Positions 8,750-15,104 of a DNA stretch of 26,174 bases are shown piece by piece; position 1 is the stretch's first letter; each line of letters begins with the position of its first letter. The stretch lies in assembly GCA_945834545.1 (NCBI GenBank), contig CAMAHO010000007.1, positions 1-26,174 of the forward strand, in the 5' to 3' direction. This DNA is from an uncultured Lachnospiraceae bacterium (lineage in GTDB: Bacteria; Bacillota; Clostridia; Lachnospirales; Lachnospiraceae). The notes under the pieces are model-generated. The model ran no database searches and was not told where the DNA came from. It saw only the letters and a list, made by a program, of their open reading frames with translations. A program made the position numbers and the translations under genes.

Positions 8750-9127
8750 CTACATAGCCTTGATATCTAATCGTACCTTATCTGCTATACGGGCAATATA
8801 CTCACTGTTGGTAGGTCTCGGTCTGCCCATTGCAGAAGAATAACCGAATAATTTTTCAAAGGTAACTGTATTGCCTCTGTCCCAGGATACCTCAATTGCA
8901 TTTCGAATAGCCCTCTCCACCTTTTGATCTGTGGTTCTGAAATGTTTCGCTACCACAGGATATAAAAGCTTTGTAACACTTCCTGCCATCTCCATATCTT
9001 TGGACGACATAAAGATAGAATCTCTGAGATAATGATATCCCTTCAAATGGGCGGGTATCCCGATATCCAGCATAATTTCTGTAATGTACTTTTCTAATTC
9101 GATATCTTCTATTCTAGCAATCTCCAT
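8750..9127 (-). CDS. Stand-alone Spo0A C-terminal DNA-binding domain protein
   Basis: A 125-residue protein that matches the DNA-binding effector domain of the sporulation master regulator Spo0A over almost its full length, with no phosphoreceiver domain. Recognisable segments are DIGIPAHLKGYHYLRDSI in the first helices, TKLLYPVVAKHFRT in the helix-turn-helix, KVERAIRNAIEVSWDRGN in the recognition region, and the closing RPTNSEYIARIADKVRLDIK, which is typical of Spo0A. The start at 9127 is set by GGGAGG eight bases upstream; the reading frame is open further upstream but that part is not conserved-looking and covers the promoter. Without a receiver it cannot be switched by the phosphorelay through its own phosphorylation, so it may act constitutively or compete with full Spo0A for 0A boxes. 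Similar short proteins are known in Clostridia, function largely unknown. Confidence 0.88.
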   Translation of the reverse strand: MEIARIEDIELEKYITEIMLDIGIPAHLKGYHYLRDSIFMSSKDMEMAGSVTKLLYPVVAKHFRTTDQKVERAIRNAIEVSWDRGNTVTFEKLFGYSSAMGRPRPTNSEYIARIADKVRLDIKAM

Positions 9128-9182
9128 TTTTTCATCCTCCCAAAAAATGAAGTCTTGCCCTGAATTGCGATTTTCTGTGTTT

Positions 9183-9211
9183 ATTATAACAAATTTGTCC
9201 GATTTTGTAAT
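9183..9211 (-). promoter_or_regulatory. Sigma-A-type promoter of the Spo0A-like gene
   Basis: On the minus strand ATTACA (9206-9211) and a perfect TATAAT (9183-9188) are separated by 17 bases. Transcription would begin near 9176 and give a leader of about 50 bases before the ATG at 9127. Confidence 0.6.
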
Positions 9212-9220
9212 CTTTTTTTG

Positions 9221-9237
9221 ACTGACAAAAGTCGACA
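9221..9237 (-). promoter_or_regulatory. Candidate tandem 0A box (Spo0A-binding site)
   Basis: On the minus strand TGTCGAC matches the 0A-box consensus TGTCGAA at 6 of 7 positions. After exactly three bases a second, weaker 7-mer TGTCAGT (4 of 7) follows in the same orientation. Tandem 0A boxes with this 10-bp repeat are how Spo0A is known to bind in Bacillus. The site lies just upstream of the -35 region of the Spo0A-like gene and also between it and the divergent gene at 9372. Only the first box is a strong match. Confidence 0.5.
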
Positions 9238-9284
9238 ATAGGTTTCGTATCATGAAACTGTTACCTGTATCTTGGATATTTGTA

Positions 9285-9313
9285 GTGACTTCCGGATGAT
9301 TTTGGGGTATACT
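9285..9313 (+). promoter_or_regulatory. Sigma-A-type promoter of the divergent membrane protein gene
   Basis: GTGACT (9285-9290), a 17-base spacer and TATACT (9308-9313) give a plausible promoter on the plus strand. The start of transcription would be near 9320, about 50 bases before the ATG at 9372. Confidence 0.55.
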
Positions 9314-9371
9314 AATCCCTGGTGAAGGCTCAATTTCGATATGGGAAAACAAAAAACAAGAAAGGCAAATT

Positions 9372-9827
9372 ATGAACACGCAATTGCTGAATAATACACT
9401 CCTTTGGGCTGCAGTTTGTGCTTGGTTTGTGGCTCAGTTCTTAAAAACCCTGATTCACACTCTGTTGCACAAATCCTTTCAGGCAGAAAGGCTGGTGGGA
9501 AGTGGTGGCATGCCCAGCTCTCATTCTGCGACGGTCTGTGCTTTAAGCACCGCTGCCTGTGTACTGTACGGAGCAGACAGTCCGATTTTTGCCCTGTCTT
9601 TCATATTTGCTATGATTGTTATGTATGATGCCATTGGAGTTCGTCGTGAAACCGGTATCCAGGCGAAACTATTAAACGATATCCTTAAGCTGTTTGAGGA
9701 TATGGGACGCAACGAGCTGTCTGCCAACGAGAAGCTTAAGGAATTCGTTGGACACACCCCTTTGCAGGTACTGGCAGGTGCCATCTTAGGAATTGCCATG
9801 GGTTTGTTCATCTGTTATTTGCACTAA
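9372..9827 (+). CDS. Divergent PAP2 / DUF212 family membrane protein (YuiD-like)
   Basis: A 151-residue membrane protein of the DUF212 (divergent PAP2) family, related to acid phosphatase/vanadium haloperoxidase-type phosphatases. Visible features are a membrane segment at about 10-28, the GSGGMPSSHSA motif at 43-53 with the conserved His51, a second membrane segment near 73-88, GVRRETGIQAKLLN at 89-102, and the C-terminal GHTPLQVLAGAILGI with His128, followed by a last membrane helix. These motifs are those of the family. The natural substrate is not established. AAAGG stands six to seven bases before the ATG. It is the only plus-strand gene in the window and is closed by the bidirectional hairpin at 9828-9852. 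Confidence 0.9.
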   Translation: MNTQLLNNTLLWAAVCAWFVAQFLKTLIHTLLHKSFQAERLVGSGGMPSSHSATVCALSTAACVLYGADSPIFALSFIFAMIVMYDAIGVRRETGIQAKLLNDILKLFEDMGRNELSANEKLKEFVGHTPLQVLAGAILGIAMGLFICYLH

Positions 9828-9852
9828 AAAACGCCCACTATGTGGGCGTTTT
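9828..9852. terminator. Bidirectional intrinsic terminator
   Basis: A perfect 11-bp stem AAAACGCCCAC / GTGGGCGTTTT with a 3-base loop, starting one base after the stop of the DUF212 gene and lying 20 bases after the HPr stop on the other strand. A-run and T-run flanks let it work in both directions for the convergent pair. Confidence 0.9.
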
Positions 9853-9871
9853 GTTTCTCATCAGTCTGAGC

Positions 9872-10135
9872 TTATTCTCCCAAGCCACTTTCGACCACTG
9901 CCACCAATCGTTCAATAGCCTCCTGCTCATCTTCTCCTTCGCATACAAATTCAATCTCATCTCCACACTTCACGCAGGAGCCTAACACACTCAATACACT
10001 CTTAGCATTTGCAATATTATCACGAAAGGAAAATGTAATCAGTGATTTAAACTGCATTGCCTCCTTGCACAATATGCCCGCCGGTCTTAAATGTAAACCT
10101 GTGGGGTTCTTAATAATTACCTTTTGACTTACCAT
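9872..10135 (-). CDS. HPr family phosphocarrier protein
   Basis: An 87-residue HPr-type protein, which in the phosphotransferase system carries a phosphoryl group from enzyme I to the sugar-specific EIIA proteins. The phosphorylated His is residue 15 in NPTGLHLRPAG, and the regulatory Ser (HPr kinase target) is residue 46 in NAKSVLSVLG; both are at the canonical positions, so this is not a Crh-type protein lacking His15. The residue after His15 is Leu rather than the usual Ala. The ATG at 10135 is preferred because GGAGG lies five bases upstream; the ATG four codons earlier has no ribosome site. The gene has its own promoter, lies away from any enzyme I or EII gene in the window, and ends just before a shared terminator. 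It could be the general HPr or a second, specialised copy. Confidence 0.92.
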   Translation of the reverse strand: MVSQKVIIKNPTGLHLRPAGILCKEAMQFKSLITFSFRDNIANAKSVLSVLGSCVKCGDEIEFVCEGEDEQEAIERLVAVVESGLGE

Positions 10136-10156
10136 GCTAACCTCCATAATCTGTAT

Positions 10157-10175
10157 GCTATATATTCAATATAGC
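10157..10175. repeat. Inverted repeat overlapping the HPr gene -10 region
   Basis: GCTATA - 7 bases - TATAGC is a perfect 6-bp inverted repeat that overlaps the -10 box and likely transcription start of the HPr gene. It could be an operator half-site pair or chance AT-rich symmetry. Confidence 0.3.
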
Positions 10176-10196
10176 ACACCCCTGTCCATCCAACAA
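10168..10196 (-). promoter_or_regulatory. Promoter of the HPr gene
   Basis: On the minus strand TTGTTG (10191-10196), 17 bases, then TATATT (10168-10173) with a TGC directly before it, which gives an extended -10. The leader to the ATG at 10135 would be about 25 bases. Confidence 0.6.
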
Positions 10197-10219
10197 GTGA
10201 TTTCCTTCAACATATTTCT

Positions 10220-11494
10220 CTATAATTTTGAAACCTTAACCTTCAACGTATATTGTTCCTTTAATGTAACCTTATCATTTTCTGTAACAACTGTCAAAGG
10301 CACCTCATAAGACCCGTCATTTAAGGTCTTCATCTTCTTATCCTTCATCCAGGCTGCGATATCAATATAAGCAGTAACTGTCTCTGCTGTAACCTGCTCT
10401 AAGTCTCTCTGCAGGCCAAGAATCTGGCAGGTCACTTCTGTGACATCCACAGGCAGCTCCAATTTCTTTTCCTCCGGCACTCCCTGCACTCCAATCTGCT
10501 GAATCGGAATGGAAATGCTCTTTTCCGCTATCTGTTCCACCACTACCTCAATATCTGCTTCTGTGGAAGTATTTGTATCAGCAATACGTATATTGCCGGG
10601 CAGATAGTCTCGCAGATTCACCGTCACCGTGAAGGTACCCTCCTTTCCGGTAGCGTCCACGGCCTCTGCAGGAATTGTTACCTGATTTAAGGACATCAAG
10701 GCATATTTGGTGCCGGCTACCTTTAGCTTTGTAATGCTGGAATGTGTCTCACCGGTAAGCGCATAGCCCTCCGCCGGAGCGCCTCCTACATTTACCTTCA
10801 CGCCAATCTCCTTTGTGGCCAGAATTTCCACATTCATATGAATCTGGTCTGTGTTCTTCTTGATACTCTTATGCTCCAGAAGGTTGTTTTCTTTGTCATA
10901 CAATTCTACCAGCAGATTGGCTGACATATTAGCAGTAGCCCCCGTCACATCCAGCTGTATTTTAGCATATCCCACCTGGCTTATCACCGACTTGGGCCCG
11001 GAGACCTCTATCATAGTCTGGTCCGGTGTTGCCGAATACACGACATAACCCTCTGCCACTTCCCCTACGGTCTCATGCACTACACGAATCCACTTGGTGC
11101 TTTTTTCTTCTACATTCAGTCGCACCACATCATGGTCACCTGAGATGGAGCCCGCGTCTACATCCGCATTTTGTATCGAATACCTGATTGCAATGGTATT
11201 GATATCTGTCAGCTTGCTGACATCTGCTTCTGCGATAATGTCAGAGGTTCTGATGTTGCTTAGGATACTTACCGGAGCCGTCACTGTAACGCGCACCTCA
11301 TCTGTATTATCCAACACCTCATACACCTTGTTTTCCGCATCCAACAGCTCAGTATTGATAATGGTAACGGGAATATTGCTAAAGGACTTTGTATCTCTTG
11401 GGTTTCCAATTTGCGCAATGACAAACCACAGTATACAGGCAAGTACGATAGAAGCTACCTTCAGCCCTAAATTCTTTGTCAAAACTTTGATCAT
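10220..11494 (-). CDS. cdaR: YbbR-domain protein, regulator of the diadenylate cyclase
   Basis: A 424-residue protein with one N-terminal membrane anchor (about 12-29, KVASIVLACILWFVIAQI) and an extracytoplasmic region made of about four YbbR repeats of 80-90 residues each. It is known as CdaR, which binds and modulates CdaA, the membrane c-di-AMP synthase. The repeats show the usual beta-rich pattern, with phrases such as PVTIINTELL, VTAPVSILSNI, EVSGPKSVISQV and ITKLKVAGTKYAL. The ATG overlaps the cdaA stop in an ATGA, so synthesis of the pair is coupled. In Bacillus subtilis glmM follows; here the gene is followed by an independently promoted HPr gene instead. No clear terminator is seen in the 84-base gap after it. 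Confidence 0.93.
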   Translation of the reverse strand: MIKVLTKNLGLKVASIVLACILWFVIAQIGNPRDTKSFSNIPVTIINTELLDAENKVYEVLDNTDEVRVTVTAPVSILSNIRTSDIIAEADVSKLTDINTIAIRYSIQNADVDAGSISGDHDVVRLNVEEKSTKWIRVVHETVGEVAEGYVVYSATPDQTMIEVSGPKSVISQVGYAKIQLDVTGATANMSANLLVELYDKENNLLEHKSIKKNTDQIHMNVEILATKEIGVKVNVGGAPAEGYALTGETHSSITKLKVAGTKYALMSLNQVTIPAEAVDATGKEGTFTVTVNLRDYLPGNIRIADTNTSTEADIEVVVEQIAEKSISIPIQQIGVQGVPEEKKLELPVDVTEVTCQILGLQRDLEQVTAETVTAYIDIAAWMKDKKMKTLNDGSYEVPLTVVTENDKVTLKEQYTLKVKVSKL

Positions 11495-12366
11495 TTCTTC
11501 GCCTTGCTCCTTCCCTTCTTGAGCAATATACTCTTATTTTCTTCACTTTCTTCCTCAATCAGAAGCTCCTCTAATTTGGCGCAAAGCTGTTCTGCATCCA
11601 GATTTCGGAACAATTCGCTCTTATAGGCCAGGCTAATTCGTCCGGTCTCCTCAGAGACAATGACAGTAATCGAATCTGTCACCTCAGAGATACCTACCCC
11701 TGCCCTGTGTCTGGTGCCTAAATCCTTGCTGATACTCAGGTTGACAGAAAGTGGAAGGTAACAGGTGGCAGAAACAATTCGATTTCCGCGAATCAAAACT
11801 GCCCCATCATGCAGAGGGGTGTTTTTTTCAAATATATTAATCAAGAGCTGGCTGGAGACAATCCCGTCTATCTCAATACCGGTCTGCTCGTATTCCAGCA
11901 TGGAAAACTGCTGTTCTATGACAATCAACGCTCCCGTCCTTACTCTGGCCATTTCCATACAGGCCTGAACAATTTCCTTGATTGTCTTTACCGTCGTAAT
12001 CTCTCCTCTGTTCCCAATTTCAAAGAGGAAAAACTTTCTCCATATTTTCTTTGTTCCCAGCTCCTCCAAAGCCTTTCTAAGCTCCGGCTGAAGCATAATA
12101 ATCAACGCAATGACTGCAAAGCTCAGCACGTTTTGGGCCATCCACAGGATGGTATCCATATGAGCAAAATAAGCAATGGCCAGAAATGCCAGGATAACAA
12201 ACATTCCCTTGATGAGAGCCCAGGCCTTTGTCTTCTTGGTCCAGGCTAAAATATAGTACAACAGAACGGCAATAATGATAATCTCTATCACATCGCCTAT
12301 ATCCATGGTCATTCGGTATAAACTAAATTTACTTAAATACCCATTAAATGCCTGAATCCACTTCAT
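11491..12366 (-). CDS. cdaA: Diadenylate cyclase CdaA (c-di-AMP synthase)
   Basis: A 291-residue membrane enzyme that joins two ATP to make the second messenger c-di-AMP, which controls potassium, osmotic balance and cell-wall homeostasis in Firmicutes. It has three N-terminal membrane helices (about 25-42, 52-70, 78-93) and a cytoplasmic DAC domain. Catalytic signatures are intact: LHDGAVLI with the DGA motif at 187-189, and the RHR motif at 219-221 in TRHRAGVGISE. LQPELRKALEELG after the last helix is typical of the family. The C-terminus is extended, acidic, then lysine-rich. AAAGG lies about 11 bases before the ATG. It follows an uncharacterised membrane-protein gene by 15 bases and overlaps cdaR by four. 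Confidence 0.96.
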   Translation of the reverse strand: MKWIQAFNGYLSKFSLYRMTMDIGDVIEIIIIAVLLYYILAWTKKTKAWALIKGMFVILAFLAIAYFAHMDTILWMAQNVLSFAVIALIIMLQPELRKALEELGTKKIWRKFFLFEIGNRGEITTVKTIKEIVQACMEMARVRTGALIVIEQQFSMLEYEQTGIEIDGIVSSQLLINIFEKNTPLHDGAVLIRGNRIVSATCYLPLSVNLSISKDLGTRHRAGVGISEVTDSITVIVSEETGRISLAYKSELFRNLDAEQLCAKLEELLIEEESEENKSILLKKGRSKAKK

Positions 12367-12381
12367 CTGTCATACCAACCT

Positions 12382-13452
12382 TTAAAATAAATCTTCAAAA
12401 TCATCCTCAGAGGAATCTGTGGCACCATCCTCTTCCTCATCGTAATACTCATTTCCTACCGTCACTGTTCTGCCGGTTTTCTTTCGCTCTATCTCAGACT
12501 GTCTTCCGGTTCTCTCTGTCACCACACTTCTCTGTGGATTGATTTTTTTCACAGTTTTGGAGGATTTGGAAACGGTCATCTTCGGTACTGCCTTCACATA
12601 ATAATAGTATTCATCATCCTCAAACTGTACCTTTTCCGTTCGACCATAGTCCACACAGAATCGGAAAAACTCCACAAGCTTTCCGATAGCAACCGCCAGA
12701 AAGGCTCCCAAAATCATGCTAACCACAGAAAGGTTTGTGTCGTAAATAATGTCTCCAACCAGCAATATCACCAGATTCAGTATAGCGCCGGACACCATAG
12801 CCACCGTCCAGGAATAATCCACCGACAATCGCTTGATCAAATACACTACCAGGGTCGTTACCGCAAAAGCAACCACTGTGACTAGCAGCGCCTGGTTATG
12901 AATTATGCCATCCAAAATCAGCTTAATCTTGCCCAGGCTGTCCTTCTCCATGGCCATAATGGCGGAGGCATTGACATTTACCGAGTGGATAAAAAAGTAC
13001 AACACTGTCCCGCACACAACCGATACTGCAGACATTGCACCTCCCACAAGACCCACTACGACGGGCACGACATAAGGAATTTTCAGCATAAACAAAGCCG
13101 GCAGTAAGGCAATCACCACTGCATCCTTAGGTGCAAAACGCAAATACAGCAGGAGCATTACCAGACAGACACAAAAGCCCACTAATGCTACCTCCATGGA
13201 TAAGGCGTACATATGCAACAAGGAAAAGACAATTGTAAAAAAGAGTATGCAGCCCGAGGGCAAAAAGGAACATGCCAAGGAGACAATCAAAAGAACTGCT
13301 ATATTATCTATCTTCGCCATATATCCCAATTCGGCGTTAATCTGTCCTAAAACCAGAAGAGCCACTACAAATTTAATAAACGGCAAGATAAAAACAGCAT
13401 TTCTGGAATAAAATTTTCGAATTTGATCTCGTAGTTCAAGTAAACCTGTCAT
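12382..13452 (-). CDS. Polytopic membrane protein of unknown function, co-transcribed with cdaA
   Basis: A 356-residue protein with nine or ten hydrophobic segments between residues 20 and 265, then a hydrophilic cytoplasmic-type tail of about 90 residues. The tail begins with an unusual DDEYYYYVKAVPKM stretch (279-292), continues with a basic Ser/Thr/Arg-rich part, and ends in a strongly acidic run (residues 338-356). I recognise no enzymatic motif and no named family. The tail motif looks constrained, as if it binds a partner or is modified. The ATG directly follows the stop of the preceding small membrane protein, whose last codons hold the GAGGA ribosome site, so the two are coupled. It lies 15 bases before cdaA, so a role in the c-di-AMP/cell-envelope module is plausible but only inferred. 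A transporter or scaffold is possible. Confidence 0.75.
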   Translation of the reverse strand: MTGLLELRDQIRKFYSRNAVFILPFIKFVVALLVLGQINAELGYMAKIDNIAVLLIVSLACSFLPSGCILFFTIVFSLLHMYALSMEVALVGFCVCLVMLLLYLRFAPKDAVVIALLPALFMLKIPYVVPVVVGLVGGAMSAVSVVCGTVLYFFIHSVNVNASAIMAMEKDSLGKIKLILDGIIHNQALLVTVVAFAVTTLVVYLIKRLSVDYSWTVAMVSGAILNLVILLVGDIIYDTNLSVVSMILGAFLAVAIGKLVEFFRFCVDYGRTEKVQFEDDEYYYYVKAVPKMTVSKSSKTVKKINPQRSVVTERTGRQSEIERKKTGRTVTVGNEYYDEEEDGATDSSEDDFEDLF

Positions 13453-13842
13453 TTATTTTTCCTCATACAGAGCTTTCAGTTTTTTTAAGTTCTGGTAATA
13501 GCACCGCAAGCTTCTTCTTGCCTTAATAAACTGGTATGTACTGACAAGATACAGGATAATACAATAGGCTGCAACAAAGGCTATATAGATAACCAGAACA
13601 TTGCTTGCAAAGGCAAACAAATCCATCTTGTAAATATTTTCCATAAACTCTTCAAAGCCGTATGCAACATACAGGGCAAAGCAGACAGCAAAGGCTATGG
13701 TACCGGCAATAATCCCTTTTAGAACATGCCTGGCCACATAATCCGTACGGAAGTACTTGGCAATAGACATACACCTTTTCCCTTCCTTCTGTTCGTAGGA
13801 GGCCATTCTTGTCATTAGGATAACCTTATTCTCATTAATCAT
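13453..13842 (-). CDS. Small two-helix membrane protein of unknown function
   Basis: A 129-residue protein with a basic, soluble N-terminus of about 38 residues, two membrane helices (about 40-62 and 77-102), and a basic, tyrosine- and leucine-rich C-terminal helix that probably sits in the cytoplasm. GAGGT lies five bases before the ATG at 13842. It sits between yvyF (14 bases) and the large membrane protein gene (no gap), so the two unknown membrane proteins are likely made together. No catalytic motif is visible. I do not recognise the family by name; an accessory subunit of the larger membrane protein is a fair guess. Confidence 0.7.
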   Translation of the reverse strand: MINENKVILMTRMASYEQKEGKRCMSIAKYFRTDYVARHVLKGIIAGTIAFAVCFALYVAYGFEEFMENIYKMDLFAFASNVLVIYIAFVAAYCIILYLVSTYQFIKARRSLRCYYQNLKKLKALYEEK

Positions 13843-13856
13843 TTTATACCTCGGTT

Positions 13857-14261
13857 TTACAGGAATCTCATCTTGTTTTTGTCGTCCGGTTTCTTTTTCT
13901 CCGGTTCCTGAACCGGTTGGCTGCTTCGGATTACACTTTTAAACCCGTTGGTCAGATTATTCCTGCATTTGTCACAATATCTGCCACTACGGATAGGCGC
14001 GCCACAGCTCTCACAATTCAGATAAATAGCTGAATTTTCCGTAACCTCCAGGCGTTCCTCACGAAGCCACTGTTGAATCTGACTGGTTTCCACATCACAA
14101 GCATCTGAGACCTGCTTGATACCCACACCAGGGTGTTCCTCAATATACAGCTTCACTTCCTGAAATTTTGCCTCCAGGCTTTCCTTACAAGCCGGGCACA
14201 CTATAGGACCGGACAAGTAATTAAAAATGTTGCCACAGTTTCTGCAATTTCTAATGTCCAT
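13857..14261 (-). CDS. yvyF: YvyF-type flagellar operon protein (zinc ribbons and helix-turn-helix)
   Basis: A 134-residue protein of the YvyF/TIGR03826 flagellar-operon family. Order of parts: an N-terminal zinc ribbon (C6, C9, C22, C25), a helix-turn-helix-like segment at about 46-70 (GVGIKQVSDACDVETSQIQQ), a second zinc ribbon (C83, C86, C96, C99 in NCESCGAPI and GRYCDKCRN), and a charged tail. The architecture suggests a nucleic-acid-binding regulator; in Bacillus subtilis yvyF follows comFC and precedes flgM, and has been linked to flagellar gene control. The ATG at 14261 is chosen because GAGGT lies about six bases upstream; an ATG eight codons earlier lacks one. It starts seven bases after comFC, as in Bacillus, but no flgM follows here. 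Confidence 0.85.
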   Translation of the reverse strand: MDIRNCRNCGNIFNYLSGPIVCPACKESLEAKFQEVKLYIEEHPGVGIKQVSDACDVETSQIQQWLREERLEVTENSAIYLNCESCGAPIRSGRYCDKCRNNLTNGFKSVIRSSQPVQEPEKKKPDDKNKMRFL

Positions 14262-14268
14262 AACTACC

Positions 14269-15012
14269 TCACATTCCCACGCCACAGGCCATCACCACAA
14301 AATAAACCTGCTCCGCCCCAAATTCCTTCAAGGTGGCTGCAACCTCGTCTATTGTACTGCCTGTGGTGTATATATCATCGATTATTATAATTGTCTTTAA
14401 TTTTACAACATTTTGCCCTATATTGAAAGCATTTTTCAAATTATTTTGTCTTTCATAAAGGTTTTGTCCTCGTAACGGAGCCGTATTTTTCTGTCGCACC
14501 ACATAATCAGGAAAAACCGGAATATGCATCCTTTTTCCAATCTCCTCTGCTATCACAGCTGACTGGTTGTATCCCCTTCTTCGATGCCTGCTCCTAGACA
14601 GCGGCACCGGCACCAGACCATCAGGAGAAACTGCACGGATAAACTCCCACAGACATCTGACTGTCATATCTGCGTAGAACGCAGCATATTCCTTCCTGCC
14701 TCCGTACTTAAACTGATAGAGGGACTTTCGGATGCTATCGTATTCAAACACGGCCCTGCCTCGGATGAATTGATGTTCCCTCTCCTTGCAATCTTGACAA
14801 AACTCTCTTTCAGCCATCAGCTTTTTGCCACATCTGGCGCACCATGGGGGCGTCACCAGGCACAGGGTTTTCAGGCACTCCGGACACACTAATCTGTGTT
14901 TGCCTCTCATAACTTTGTCGCAAACAGGGCAACGCCCGGGGAATACAAAACGGCTCATTTCTTGAACAACCGTCTCCAGGAAGCCTCTTATCTTCTGCTT
15001 TCTTTCTGTCAT
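14269..15012 (-). CDS. comFC: ComF family protein (ComFC-like phosphoribosyltransferase fold)
   Basis: A 247-residue ComF-family protein, which in naturally competent bacteria helps incoming single-stranded DNA reach the cytoplasm. The N-terminus has eight cysteines in four CxxC pairs (C28/C31, C43/C46, C58/C61, C72/C75) that should bind zinc. The C-terminal part has the type I phosphoribosyltransferase motif TIIIIDDIYTTGST (207-220). RRRGYNQS near 144-151 is typical of the family. The ATG at 15012 is used because AAAGGA lies seven bases upstream; the frame also has a TTG ten codons earlier. ComFA and ComFB are not in the window, so competence itself cannot be inferred; the gene is widespread in non-competent species. 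Confidence 0.92.
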   Translation of the reverse strand: MTERKQKIRGFLETVVQEMSRFVFPGRCPVCDKVMRGKHRLVCPECLKTLCLVTPPWCARCGKKLMAEREFCQDCKEREHQFIRGRAVFEYDSIRKSLYQFKYGGRKEYAAFYADMTVRCLWEFIRAVSPDGLVPVPLSRSRHRRRGYNQSAVIAEEIGKRMHIPVFPDYVVRQKNTAPLRGQNLYERQNNLKNAFNIGQNVVKLKTIIIIDDIYTTGSTIDEVAATLKEFGAEQVYFVVMACGVGM

Positions 15013-15104
15013 ACAAGCATCCTTTCCCCTTTCGCCAACCAAGCTACCCGCCTCTCTTACCCCAAAGAGAAGCTCCCCTCTGGAAGTTGCGTTCCTACCA
15101 CGGA

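Noticed and set aside
9128..9379. Upstream extension of the Spo0A-like reading frame
   Set aside because: The added part resembles nothing in Spo0A, covers a good promoter and the 0A-like boxes, and the internal ATG at 9127 has a strong ribosome site.
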